Position numbers and translations under genes: made by a program | Shown: positions 28,631 through 38,499 of the stretch, piece by piece | Layout: every line of letters starts with the position of its first letter | Numbering within the stretch: position 1 is the stretch's first letter | Assembly (NCBI RefSeq): GCF_011761235.1 | Contig: NZ_JAAOYW010000001.1 | Location: forward strand, 682,781 to 746,780 | DNA from: Frigoribacterium faeni | Lineage (GTDB): Bacteria; Actinomycetota; Actinomycetes; Actinomycetales; Microbacteriaceae | Direction of reading: 5' to 3' | Length of the DNA: 64,000 bases | Notes under the pieces: model-generated | Seen by the model: the letters and a program-made list of their open reading frames with translations, nothing else | What the model was told of the DNA's origin: nothing | Database searches by the model: none

Positions 28631-30313
28631 TCAGCGCTGGGTCGCGAGCAACTGCGCCGTGACGCCCGTGTCCTGCCAGCTGCTCCCCCGCGGCTCGAGC
28701 ACCGAGCCCTCCGCGGTCAGCACCTCGAGGTTCGAGGTGCCGTTGCCGCCGACGATGGTCGTGGCGCTGCCCGAGGGCCGGCCGGAGCCCTCCGACGTGC
28801 CGCCGACCTCGGCCAGGGTGACGAGCGACCCGTCGCCCGTGTCGGTCAGGGAGGCGACCGTCAGCTGGTCGGCCCAGGTCGCGTCGACGGGACGTCCGGT
28901 GGGGGCCGACAGCTCGACGGGCGGTCCGAGCGCCGTCGGGACGCCGCGGGAGTCGCGCAGCAGGGCGACGACGAGGAGACGGGACTCCCCCTCGTCGTCG
29001 AGGAGGGCCAGGGCCCGGGCGCCGTCGCGCGAGACGCGGAACGACACGACGGTCGCCCCGGTCGGCAGCGTGGAGGTCACGGCGTGGGCGGTGCCGTCGG
29101 CGCTCGTCGCGACGACGGCGCCGGGGTCGTCGCGGGGCACGGTCCACACGGAGCCCGAGTCGTCCAGCGACGGCGGCGCCAGGCCCGGTCGCCCGTCGAC
29201 GAGCAGGGTCGTCCCGTCGGACGAGACGAGCACGGCGCCGCGGTCCGTGCCGACCACGACCGACGCCTGGTCGTCGGCCAGCTCGGCCGACGTGGGGGCG
29301 AGGGCGGCCGCGACGGGGCCGAGGCCGGGCACGGGGCCGACGGTCGACCGGGACGCGAAGCCCAGGGTGCCGTCGGCCACCACGAGGGGGCGGGCGTCGA
29401 CCGTGGGGTCGCGGAGCGGCGCCTCGCCGCCGAGGTCGGGGACGTCGAGCACCGACGACTCGACGCTGAGCTCGACGGCCGTGATGGTCGAGAGCGTCGA
29501 GAAGCTGGCGAGCAGCTGGGCCTGCATGCGGGCCCTGGCCGTCGACGACGCGGACAGCGCGTCGCTGGTGAGGTCGACCCTGGCGGTGCCGTCCTCGACC
29601 GTGATGGCGGTCAGCGAGAGCTGCGTTCCCTCGGGGAACGCCGAGACCACGGCCCCGGTCAGCCAGGTCGACGGCCCGTCGAGCAGGGCGGACGCGATGC
29701 GCGTGCTCGTCGAGGACCGGGCGAGGAACCAGCGCTGGTCGGGCACCAGGTAGCGGAACGTGGCGTCGTAGAAGTAGACCGCGTGGGCCCGGAAGATCGA
29801 CTGGAACGTCGCCGGGTTCAGCACCGTCCCGTCGGGGGCGTCGCTGATGCGCCACTGCCCGTCCTCCTGCACGAACGAGTAGCTGAGGCTCGTGGGCACG
29901 GAGCTGGTGGCCGGCACGTAGTGGCCGCCCCCGTCGAGCGTGGCGGTCGCGGTGAAGGTGTACTCGAGCTGGTCGACGCCGACCCGCGTCGTGGCGCCAC
30001 CGCCGGGGCGCACCGTGACGCTGGCGCGCGCGTCCCAGGCGTCGGCGAAGCCCGACGAGAGGTACTCCCGGGCCACCGCGTAGTTGTCCTGCGGGCCCGT
30101 GCCGGCCGAGACGAAGTCGCGCAGGATCCTCTCCTGCGAGCTGTCGGCCACGGGGCCCTTCGGCGTGTAGACCACCTCGGACGGCGCGTCGGCCGTGATC
30201 GGGTCGCCCTCCTGCACCGGGCCGCTGTCGGGGATGGACGCGCAGCCCGTCAGAACGAGCGCCGCGACGAGGAGGCCGCCCAACAGGGCGCGCAGGCGGA
30301 CCGGGTCACGCAC
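28631..30313 (-). CDS. lpqB: Lipoprotein LpqB
   Basis: Extracytoplasmic lipoprotein that works with MtrB and modulates MtrAB signalling. The 560-residue precursor has a lipobox LTGC with Cys24. N-terminal GerMN-like regions follow (about 60-290), then a beta-propeller-like half with repeated Gly/Ser/Asp strands. Its GTG start lies 8 bp inside the end of mtrB, so the genes are translationally coupled. Confidence 0.94.
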   Translation of the reverse strand: MRDPVRLRALLGGLLVAALVLTGCASIPDSGPVQEGDPITADAPSEVVYTPKGPVADSSQERILRDFVSAGTGPQDNYAVAREYLSSGFADAWDARASVTVRPGGGATTRVGVDQLEYTFTATATLDGGGHYVPATSSVPTSLSYSFVQEDGQWRISDAPDGTVLNPATFQSIFRAHAVYFYDATFRYLVPDQRWFLARSSTSTRIASALLDGPSTWLTGAVVSAFPEGTQLSLTAITVEDGTARVDLTSDALSASSTARARMQAQLLASFSTLSTITAVELSVESSVLDVPDLGGEAPLRDPTVDARPLVVADGTLGFASRSTVGPVPGLGPVAAALAPTSAELADDQASVVVGTDRGAVLVSSDGTTLLVDGRPGLAPPSLDDSGSVWTVPRDDPGAVVATSADGTAHAVTSTLPTGATVVSFRVSRDGARALALLDDEGESRLLVVALLRDSRGVPTALGPPVELSAPTGRPVDATWADQLTVASLTDTGDGSLVTLAEVGGTSEGSGRPSGSATTIVGGNGTSNLEVLTAEGSVLEPRGSSWQDTGVTAQLLATQR

Positions 30314-32066
30314 GGGGCGCCTCCTCGTGGCCGTCGCCGGCCGGTCGGGTCGGGGACCGGTCGGGCAGGGCGCCCGACCAGGGCTCGGCGCCGCGCTCGG
30401 CGTCGTGGTCGGCGTCGCGAGGGACCACGGGCAGGGGCGAGGAGGTGGTGGCCGCGCCCGCGACGCGGGGCAGCGTCACGACGAACCGGCTGCCCTCGCC
30501 GAGGCGCGACCAGACCTCGAGCCGGCCGCCGTGCAGCACGGCGTCCTCGAGGCTGATGGCGAGGCCGAGGCCCGTGCCGCCGATGGTGCGCCGGCGGGAC
30601 GGGTCGGCCCGCCAGAAGCGGTCGAAGACCCGCTCGGCGTCGCCCGGGCTCATGCCGATGCCGTGGTCGCGCACGGCGACGGCGACGGACTCGGCGTCGC
30701 TGTCGACCTCGACCTCGATGGGCCGGCCCTCGCCGTGCTCGATGGCGTTGCCGAGCAGGTTGCGCAGGATGCGGCGCAGCCGGCGCGGGTCGACCTCGGC
30801 CTCGAGGTAGCCGCCGCGCGCGTCGATCACCACGGTGCTGCCGGCCTCGGCGGCGAGGGGCTCGAACTCGGCGACGCCGTCCTCGACCAGCGACGCCACG
30901 GTGGTGCTCTCGACGTCGAGCTCGACCGCGCCGGCGTCGAAGCGCGAGATCTCGAGCAGGTCGGCGAGCAGCAGCTCGAAGCGGTCGACCTGTGTGTGGA
31001 GCAGCTCGGCGGTCCGCGCGGTCGACGGGGCGAACGACCGACGCTGGTCGTAGAGGACGTCGCCGGCGAGGCGGATCGTCGTCAGGGGCGTCCGGAGCTC
31101 GTGCGAGACGTCGCTGACGAACCGCTGCTGCACGCGCGAGAGCTCGGCCAGCTGCGAGATCTGCCGCTGCATGCCGTCGGCCATGCCGTTGAACGACCGG
31201 CCGAGGGTCGCCACGACGTCCTGCCCCTTCTCGGGGATGCGCTGGTCGAGGTCGCCGGCCGCGATGGCCTGGCTCGTCTCGGCGGCGACGCGCACCGGCC
31301 GGACGACGGTGCGCACCACGACGTAGGTGATGACCCCGATGAGCACGACGAGCGCCAGCGAGCCCAGCGCGAGGGTGCGCTGCATCAGCGCCAGGGTCGC
31401 GGCGGCGTCGCCGAGGTCGTAGACGAGGTAGAGCTCGTACTGCCCGGCCGTCGGCACCTGCAGCGTGCTGCCGACGACGATGCCGGGCACCGACCCGCCG
31501 TCGGCCCGGGCCAGGGCGACCGGCTGCATCGACAGGGCGCCCGTGTCCGACGCGACCCGCTCGCGGAGCTCGCTCGTCAGCTGGCCGCTCGGGAAGTCGG
31601 GGCTCGCGATGTCCTGCACGGTCTGGGCCGTCGACTGCCCGGGGGTGCGGAGGATCGCGATGCTCGTGCCGCCGGGGCTCGACGTCGAGCCGAGGATGGT
31701 GCTCTGCGCCTCGTTCTGCAACGAGTCGAGCTCGACCTGGTCGGCGTCCTCCGTCGCCGTCGCCGAGTCGAAGATGGACTGCGCGAGGATGGTCGCCCGC
31801 TGCGACTCGGACTGCACCTGGTCGCGGCGCTGGTCGTAGAGGTTCGCCCCGAGGCTCACCGAGATCGTGGTGGCGATGATCGACGCACCCGCCCCGGCGA
31901 GGACGACGGTGAGGGCGACCGTGCGGAACTCGAGCGAGCGCCGCCACGCCGACAGCACCCTGGGCCCGACGTCGCGCCAGGCGCCCCGCCGGCGCCACCA
32001 GGCACCCGGTCCGAGCGCCCGGCGCAGGCCGTCGCGGGCCGCCGCGCCGTCGGCCTGCGCGACCAC
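30306..32066 (-). CDS. mtrB: Sensor histidine kinase MtrB
   Basis: Membrane kinase of the MtrA-MtrB system controlling cell-wall hydrolases, division and osmotic response in actinobacteria. The 586-residue protein has a basic N-terminus, a membrane helix near 48-72, an extracytoplasmic loop, a second helix near 231-252, a HAMP segment (PVRVAAETSQAIAAGDLDQR), the dimerisation helix FVSDVSHELRTPL with His322, and the ATPase motifs NLLGNAIEHGEG, DHGIGMSPGD and GTGLGLAIS. GTG start, 9 bp after the mtrA stop; no strong Shine-Dalgarno. Confidence 0.97.
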   Translation of the reverse strand: MVAQADGAAARDGLRRALGPGAWWRRRGAWRDVGPRVLSAWRRSLEFRTVALTVVLAGAGASIIATTISVSLGANLYDQRRDQVQSESQRATILAQSIFDSATATEDADQVELDSLQNEAQSTILGSTSSPGGTSIAILRTPGQSTAQTVQDIASPDFPSGQLTSELRERVASDTGALSMQPVALARADGGSVPGIVVGSTLQVPTAGQYELYLVYDLGDAAATLALMQRTLALGSLALVVLIGVITYVVVRTVVRPVRVAAETSQAIAAGDLDQRIPEKGQDVVATLGRSFNGMADGMQRQISQLAELSRVQQRFVSDVSHELRTPLTTIRLAGDVLYDQRRSFAPSTARTAELLHTQVDRFELLLADLLEISRFDAGAVELDVESTTVASLVEDGVAEFEPLAAEAGSTVVIDARGGYLEAEVDPRRLRRILRNLLGNAIEHGEGRPIEVEVDSDAESVAVAVRDHGIGMSPGDAERVFDRFWRADPSRRRTIGGTGLGLAISLEDAVLHGGRLEVWSRLGEGSRFVVTLPRVAGAATTSSPLPVVPRDADHDAERGAEPWSGALPDRSPTRPAGDGHEEAPRA

Positions 32067-32075
32067 GGCGGGCTG

Positions 32076-32756
32076 CTAGGCCCCGCCGCCGGCGCGGTAC
32101 CCGACGCCGCGGACGGTGGTGACGATGCGCGGGGCGTCCGGGTCGTGCTCGACCTTGGCGCGGAGCCGCTGCACGTGGACGTTGACCAGTCGGGTGTCGG
32201 CCTTGTAGTGGTAGCCCCAGACCTGCTCGAGCAGCATCTCGCGGGTGAAGACCTGCTGGGGCTTCGAGGCGAGGGCGAGCAACAGCTCGAACTCGAGGGG
32301 AGTCAGGGCGATGACGGCGTCGCCACGTCGCACCTCGTGCGCCGCCACGTCGAGGCGCAGGTCGCCGACCGTCAGCACGTCGTTCGTCGGCTCGGTCGCG
32401 GGCCGCAGGCGCGTGCGGATGCGCGCCACGAGCTCCTTCGGGTTGAACGGCTTCACGACGTAGTCGTCGGCGCCGCTCTCGAGGCCCCGCACGACGTCGA
32501 CCGTGTCGCCCTTCGCCGTCAGCATGATGATCGGCACGCCGCTCTCGGCCCGGATCGCCTCGCACACGGCGAGGCCGTCCTGCCCCGGCAGCATGAGGTC
32601 GAGCAGCACCAGGTCGGGCGCGGACTCGCGGAACGCGTCGAGGGCCTCGTCGCCGTCGGCGCAGAAGTGCGGCTCGAACTCGTCGGCCCGGAGCACGATG
32701 CCGATCATCTCGGCGAGCGCGGGGTCGTCGTCCACCACCAGGATGCGCGGGGTCAT
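32076..32756 (-). CDS. mtrA: Response regulator MtrA
   Basis: OmpR/PhoB-type transcription factor, essential in mycobacteria, partner of MtrB. The 226-residue protein has a receiver with the acidic pocket VVDDD, phospho-acceptor Asp53 and Lys102, then a winged-helix domain (LTPLEFELLLALASKPQQV; VNVHVQRLRAKVEHDP). ATG follows ACGGAGACC. A TAATCT at 32803-32808 on the minus strand is the likely -10, just downstream of two copies of the GGAGGCGCGG motif. First gene of mtrA-mtrB-lpqB. Confidence 0.97.
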   Translation of the reverse strand: MTPRILVVDDDPALAEMIGIVLRADEFEPHFCADGDEALDAFRESAPDLVLLDLMLPGQDGLAVCEAIRAESGVPIIMLTAKGDTVDVVRGLESGADDYVVKPFNPKELVARIRTRLRPATEPTNDVLTVGDLRLDVAAHEVRRGDAVIALTPLEFELLLALASKPQQVFTREMLLEQVWGYHYKADTRLVNVHVQRLRAKVEHDPDAPRIVTTVRGVGYRAGGGA

Positions 32757-32810
32757 GGTCTCCGTCTTCGGCTGGGCCGCTCGGGTCGCGGCACGTCGAC
32801 CCAGATTAGT

Positions 32811-32846
32811 GCAGGAGGCGCGGATCGGCCGAGCAGGAGGCGCGGG
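32811..32846. repeat. Two direct copies of GCAGGAGGCGCGG
   Basis: Copies start at 32811 and 32833, separated by ATCGGCCGA, in the divergent spacer between mtrA and the membrane-protein gene. They lie directly upstream of the putative mtrA -10. The same motif recurs elsewhere in the window. Confidence 0.7.
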
Positions 32847-32951
32847 TCGACGGACGGGACCGGCGCGCGTCGGCTGGCACCCCCGCCGCGCCTGTGGAAA
32901 CATGGGCGCACGCGCGAGGACGACCTCGTCAGCGGACCACCGGGGGACGAC

Positions 32952-34337
32952 ATGACCGATCCGAACGACTGGGCGGCCCCCGGGTCGCAGGACGCACCGC
33001 GCTGGGGAGAGCGGGTCCCGCCTGCCCAGCCCGCGCCTCCTGCGTCGGCGCCCCCGGCGTCCGGGGCCCCGGCCCCGCAGCCGTGGGGCCACCAGCCCCC
33101 GCCGGCACAGCAGCCCTGGGGGCAGCAGCCCCAGCCCGCGCAGCAGCCCTGGGGGCAGCAGCCCGCAGCCCCGGCCCCCGGCACGGGCTGGACGCCTCCC
33201 CCGCGACCGGGCCTGCTGCCGTTGCGGCCGTTCACGTTCGGCGAGATCCTCTCCGGCTCGTTCCAGGTCTTCCGCCGCAACCCGCGCACGACCTTCGGCA
33301 CGGCGCTGCTGGCGCAGGTCGTGCTGCTGCTCGTCACGGTCGGCGCCGCCGGCGGCAGCGCCTTCTTCGCGTTCTCGCGGGTCGAGTCGGCGCTGCCGCA
33401 GGACCGCGACGCCGTGACCGCGGGGGCCGTCGCCACGGTGGCGCTCGCCACCCTCGTGCCCGTGCTGCTCACCGTCGTGGTGAGCGCCCTGCTGCAGGGC
33501 CTGTTCGTGCTCGAGACCTCGCGGCAGCTGCTCGGCGAGCGGCTCCGCCTCGGCGGCCTCTGGACGCTCGCCCGCGGCCGGATCGGCGCGCTGGTCGGCT
33601 GGTCCGCCCTGCTGACGCTCGCGTACCTCGTCGCCGCCGGCGTCGTGGTCGGCGTGATCGCGATCGGGGTCGTCGTCGGCACCGGTCCGAGCGTGGGCGT
33701 CGGCATCGCGGTCGGCGTGCTGCTGGGGCTGGGCCTGCTCGTGCTCGGCGCCTGGCTCACGATCAAGCTCAGCCTGGTGCCCAGCGCGCTCGTGCTCGAG
33801 CGGATGCCGCTGCGCGCGGCCGTCGCCCGCTCGTGGTCGCTCGTGCGCGGCTCGTTCTGGCGCACCTTCGGCGTCGTGGCGCTCGTGTTCGTCATGATCC
33901 AGGTCGCCACGCAGGTGGTGACCGCCCCGTTCTCGCTGCTGTTCGGCGTGTTCGGCAGCCTCATCTCGCCCACCGGCGACCTCGACGGCAGCGCGATCGC
34001 CGTGGCGGCCGTTGCGTACGTGCTCACCATCGCGGTCAGCGCCGTCGTGACGGCCATCGGCTCCGTCGTGCAGGCGGCGTCCGTGGGCCTCGTCTACGTC
34101 GACCGCCGCATGCGCGCCGAGGGCCTCGACCTCGAGCTCGTGCGCCACGTCGAGGCCCGGGGCCGGGGCCAGGTCGACCTGCCCGACCCGTGGCGCTCCC
34201 CCGAGCAGCACCCGCAGCACGGCCAGCAGGCGCAGCACCCGCATCACGGCCAGCAGGCGCAGCACCCGCAGCACGGCCAGCACCCGCAGCACCCGCAGCA
34301 GGGACACGACCCGCAGGGCGGGGCACCCCGGCAGTGA
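32952..34337 (+). CDS. Polytopic membrane protein with Pro/Gln- and His/Gln-rich tails
   Basis: A 461-residue protein. The first 85 residues are rich in Pro, Gln and Ala with repeats of QQPWGQQP; the middle has six membrane helices in a fold seen in actinobacterial glycerophosphodiester-phosphodiesterase-type membrane domains (PFTFGEILSGSFQVFRRNP is the family entry). The last 45 residues are almost only His, Gln, Pro and Gly (QHPQHGQQ repeats). It is first in a chain with DUF4129, DUF4350, MoxR and DUF58 genes, matching the position I recall for Rv3689. Function unknown. Confidence 0.8.
   Translation: MTDPNDWAAPGSQDAPRWGERVPPAQPAPPASAPPASGAPAPQPWGHQPPPAQQPWGQQPQPAQQPWGQQPAAPAPGTGWTPPPRPGLLPLRPFTFGEILSGSFQVFRRNPRTTFGTALLAQVVLLLVTVGAAGGSAFFAFSRVESALPQDRDAVTAGAVATVALATLVPVLLTVVVSALLQGLFVLETSRQLLGERLRLGGLWTLARGRIGALVGWSALLTLAYLVAAGVVVGVIAIGVVVGTGPSVGVGIAVGVLLGLGLLVLGAWLTIKLSLVPSALVLERMPLRAAVARSWSLVRGSFWRTFGVVALVFVMIQVATQVVTAPFSLLFGVFGSLISPTGDLDGSAIAVAAVAYVLTIAVSAVVTAIGSVVQAASVGLVYVDRRMRAEGLDLELVRHVEARGRGQVDLPDPWRSPEQHPQHGQQAQHPHHGQQAQHPQHGQHPQHPQQGHDPQGGAPRQ
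33105..33170 (+). repeat. Two 33-bp direct repeats in coding DNA
   Basis: Units 33105-33137 and 33138-33170 encode two copies of an AQQPWGQQP-type peptide and differ at only a few bases, which suggests recent duplication or slippage. Confidence 0.75.
34206..34286 (+). repeat. Three 27-bp tandem repeats in coding DNA
   Basis: Units start at 34206, 34233 and 34260 and encode the peptide QHPQHGQQA with one His/Gln change and a diverged end in the third. A shorter partial copy follows. Confidence 0.8.
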
Positions 34338-34978
34338 CCCCGACGACGACCGCGCTGGCGGCCGCCCCCCTCGATCCCGACCCCGACGAGGCGCGCGGCC
34401 TGCTGCTGCGCGAGCTCACGGGACGCGACTACGTCGCGGCGCAGCCGACGTGGCTCGACCGCGCCGCCGACGCGTTCTGGTCGTGGCTGAACGGCATCCG
34501 CTTCGGCGGCGTCGAGGGGGCCCCCGCCGTGGCGCTCGTCGTGCTGCTGGTCGTCGTGGTCGTCGCGCTGGTCGTCGTCCTCGCCGTGTACGGCGTCCCC
34601 CGTCTCAACCGGCGGTCCGCCCGCGGGCCCGAGCTCTTCGGCGAGGGCGACGACCGCGACGCCGACCGGCTCCGCCGCGCCGCGACCGCGGCCGCCGCCT
34701 CCGGCGACCTCGTGCTCGCCGTCACCGAATCGTTCCGTGCCCTGGCGAGGGCCCTCGTCGAGCGGGACGCGCTCGCCACGACCCCCGGCACGACCGCCCG
34801 CACGGTGGGCGACCGCGCCGGCCGTCGGTTCCCCGAGCTCGCCGACCGCCTCGCCGCCGCGGCCGCCTCGTTCGACGGGGTCCGCTACCTCGACCGACCC
34901 GGCACCGAGGCGGCGTGGCGCGAGATCGTCGAGCTCGACGCCGAGCTCGAGCAGAAGACCCCCGTGGCGGCGTCGTGA
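34334..34978 (+). CDS. DUF4129 domain protein
   Basis: A 214-residue protein with one membrane helix near 64-86 and a C-terminal DUF4129 domain (LAVTESFRALARALVERDAL; RVYLDRPGTEA-like end). DUF4129 is found beside transglutaminase-like and MoxR/DUF58 genes. The GTG start overlaps the previous stop (GTGA) and its own end overlaps the next start in the same way, so the chain is coupled. Confidence 0.85.
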   Translation: MTPTTTALAAAPLDPDPDEARGLLLRELTGRDYVAAQPTWLDRAADAFWSWLNGIRFGGVEGAPAVALVVLLVVVVVALVVVLAVYGVPRLNRRSARGPELFGEGDDRDADRLRRAATAAAASGDLVLAVTESFRALARALVERDALATTPGTTARTVGDRAGRRFPELADRLAAAAASFDGVRYLDRPGTEAAWREIVELDAELEQKTPVAAS

Positions 34979-36156
34979 CCGCCACCACGCCCACCGTCCG
35001 CGCGTCCGCCCGCCGGGCCCGCCCCTGGGTCGCCCTCGCCGTCGTCGCGCTGCTGGGCGCGGTGGCCGCCGTGCTGCTGAGCGGCTCGGACGCGACGGGG
35101 GGACGCGCGCTCGGACCGGAGAACGCCGCCCCCGCCGGCGCGAAGGCCCTCGTCGAGGTGCTCCGCGACCAGGGGATCGACGTCCGCGTCGTGTCGACCC
35201 TGGACGACGCCCGGTCCGCCGCCGCGCGACCCGACACGACGGTGCTCGTCGACGACGCGGGCTCGTACCTCGTCGCCGACCAGTGGGGCGAGCTCGGCGA
35301 CGCGGCCTCGTCGCTCGTGCTGCTCGCACCCGGGGCGGTCGCCCTCGACGCGCTCGTCCCCGGCGTCGGCCTCGCCGCCCAGGTCGACGACGGGGTCCGT
35401 GACCTCGACTGCGACCTCCCCCCGCTCTCCCGGGTCGAGCGCGTCCACGCGGCCGGCCTCGCCTACTCGGTCGACGACGTCGACCCCGGCGCCGACGTCG
35501 TCGCGTGCGTCCGCGACCCCGAGTCGGACGCGGCGGGGCTCGTCGTCGTCGACGACGGCGACCGTCGCGTCGTCGTCGTCGGCACCACGACCGCCCTCAG
35601 CAACGGCACCGTCACCACTGCGGGGGCGGACGACGCCGCCTACGGCCTCGCCCTGCTCGGCCAGACGGACACGCTCGTCTGGTACCTGCCCGGCGTCGAC
35701 GACGTGCCCGAGGGCGCCGGCACCCTCGCCACGCTCACGCCCGGCTGGGTCACGCCCGTGCTCCTCCTCCTGACCGCCACGGCCGTCGCCGCCATGGTCT
35801 GGCGCGGACGCCGTCTCGGCCCCCTCGTCGTCGAGCGGATGCCCGTCGTCGTGCGCGCCTCCGAGACGACGGAGGGGCGGGCACGCCTCTACGAGCGGTC
35901 CGGTCAGCGTCGCCACGCCCTCGACCAGCTCCGCATCGGCACGCTCGGCCGCCTCGCCCGGCTCACCGGGCTGGCGTCGACGTCGTCGGTCGACGAGGTC
36001 GTCGACCGCGTCGCAGGGCTGCTGCAGGCCGACCCGCGCGGCCTCCGCCACGTGCTGGTCGACGCCGACCCCGCCGACGACGCCGAGCTCGTGGGCCTCA
36101 GCGACAGCCTGCTCGACCTCGAGCGCGCCGTCGCCCGGGCGGCGGCTCCCTCGTGA
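34975..36156 (+). CDS. DUF4350 domain protein
   Basis: A 393-residue membrane protein. A helix near 18-40 is followed by an extracytoplasmic DUF4350 region (about 55-250; ENAAPAGAKALVEVLRDQGI), a second helix near 260-278, and a cytosolic tail (ERSGQRRHALDQLRIGTLGR). GTGA overlap with the DUF4129 gene. It probably assembles with the MoxR ATPase and DUF58 protein; the function is inferred from clustering. Confidence 0.85.
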   Translation: MTATTPTVRASARRARPWVALAVVALLGAVAAVLLSGSDATGGRALGPENAAPAGAKALVEVLRDQGIDVRVVSTLDDARSAAARPDTTVLVDDAGSYLVADQWGELGDAASSLVLLAPGAVALDALVPGVGLAAQVDDGVRDLDCDLPPLSRVERVHAAGLAYSVDDVDPGADVVACVRDPESDAAGLVVVDDGDRRVVVVGTTTALSNGTVTTAGADDAAYGLALLGQTDTLVWYLPGVDDVPEGAGTLATLTPGWVTPVLLLLTATAVAAMVWRGRRLGPLVVERMPVVVRASETTEGRARLYERSGQRRHALDQLRIGTLGRLARLTGLASTSSVDEVVDRVAGLLQADPRGLRHVLVDADPADDAELVGLSDSLLDLERAVARAAAPS

Positions 36157-36232
36157 CCGGCGCCGCGCCTCCTCTCGTCCCCACGCCCTCCACCGACCCC
36201 CGCCCAGAGACCACCCCCGGGAGACCCGCCGC

Positions 36233-37186
<954 letters not shown>

Positions 37187-37188
37187 TC

Positions 37189-38481
37189 ATGGCGGTCACC
37201 GGGTGGTTCGTCCTGCTCGTCGCGCTCGGCGTCGTGCCGATCGTCGCGACGGGCAGCGCCTGGGCGCTCGTGGGGTGGCTCGTGCTCGTGCTCGCCCTCG
37301 GGGGCCTGGACGTCGCGCTGGCGGCCTCGCCGCGCCTCCTGCGGGTCCGACGTGAGCTGCCCGGACCCGTGCGCCTCGGCGAGACGACGTCGGCGCGGCT
37401 CGTCGTCGTGAACGAGGGGCGTCGCACCCTCCGCGGCGTCGTCCGCGACGCGTGGCAGCCGTCGGCCGGCGCGGCGACGACGAGACGGGCCCTCGTGGTG
37501 CGCCCCGGCCGCGCGTGGAGCGCCGAGACCTCGCTGACCCCGTTCCGGCGCGGCGAACGGCGAGCCGAGGAGGTGACGGTCCGGTCGATCGGGCCCCTGC
37601 GGCTCGCGGGTCGCCAGGCCGGGCACGCCGTCCCCGGCGTCGTGCGCGTGCTCCCCCGGTTCTCGTCCCGCCGCCACCTGCCGTCGCGCCTCGCCCGCCT
37701 GCGCGAGCTCGACGGCCGCACCAGCGTGATGGTCCGCGGCCAGGGCACCGAGTTCGACAGCCTGCGCGAGTACGTGCGGGGCGACGACGTGCGGTCGATC
37801 GACTGGCGGGCGACGGCCCGGCGCAGCGACCTGGTCGTCCGCACCTGGCGGCCCGAGCGCGACCGGCGGGTCGTCATCGTCGTCGACAGCGGCCGCACGT
37901 CGGCCGCCCGCATCGACGACGAGCCCCGGCTCGACACCGCGTTCGAGTCCGCGCTGCTGCTCGGCGCCCTCGCCTCCCGCGCCGGCGACCACGTCGACCT
38001 CCTCGTCGTCGACCGCCGCGTGCGCGGACGCGTGCAGGGGACGACCGGCGCGGCCCTGCTGTCGACCATGGTCGACACGATGGCGCCGATCGAGCCCGAG
38101 CTCGTCGAGACCGACTGGTCGACCGTGCCGGGCCTCGTCCGGACCGTGACGACCCAGCGCTCGCTCGTCGTGCTGGTCACGCCCGTCGACTCCCCCGGCG
38201 CGGCGCGCAGCCTGCTCGCGGCCGTGCCGCAGCTGAGCCGACGGCACCTCGTCGTGGTGGCGTCCGTGACCGATCCCGACCTCGACCGCGACGCCGTGAC
38301 CCGCACGACCCGCGACGAGGTCTACCGGGCTGCCTCGGCGGAGCGCGCCCGGCTCGACGCGGCCCGGGTCGCCGCCGCCCTCGGCCAGGTGGGCGCCGAC
38401 GTCGTGTCCGGCGCCCCGGCCGACCTGCCGCCGGCCCTGGCCGACCGGTACCTCGCCTACAAGGCCGCCGGACGGCTCTAG
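37189..38481 (+). CDS. DUF58 domain protein
   Basis: A 430-residue protein with two close membrane helices in residues 5-45 and a cytosolic DUF58 domain whose signature REYVRGDDVRSIDWRATAR is near 190-208. Farther on a vWA-like segment with VIVVDSGRTSA and LLGALASRAGDHVDLLVVD is visible, although the full MIDAS is degenerate. Immediately after the MoxR gene; partners of this kind interact in other bacteria. Confidence 0.92.
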   Translation: MAVTGWFVLLVALGVVPIVATGSAWALVGWLVLVLALGGLDVALAASPRLLRVRRELPGPVRLGETTSARLVVVNEGRRTLRGVVRDAWQPSAGAATTRRALVVRPGRAWSAETSLTPFRRGERRAEEVTVRSIGPLRLAGRQAGHAVPGVVRVLPRFSSRRHLPSRLARLRELDGRTSVMVRGQGTEFDSLREYVRGDDVRSIDWRATARRSDLVVRTWRPERDRRVVIVVDSGRTSAARIDDEPRLDTAFESALLLGALASRAGDHVDLLVVDRRVRGRVQGTTGAALLSTMVDTMAPIEPELVETDWSTVPGLVRTVTTQRSLVVLVTPVDSPGAARSLLAAVPQLSRRHLVVVASVTDPDLDRDAVTRTTRDEVYRAASAERARLDAARVAAALGQVGADVVSGAPADLPPALADRYLAYKAAGRL

Positions 38482-38499
38482 GCCCTCGCCCGACGCCGA

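Noticed and set aside
30195-32951. N-terminal extension of the repeat-rich membrane protein back to 30195
   Set aside because: The extension is antisense to lpqB, mtrB and mtrA. The true start is the ATG at 32952 with a GGGGGAC ribosome site.
34206-34300. Possible CRISPR or regulatory repeat
   Set aside because: In-frame 27-bp units that encode a His/Gln peptide within a gene.
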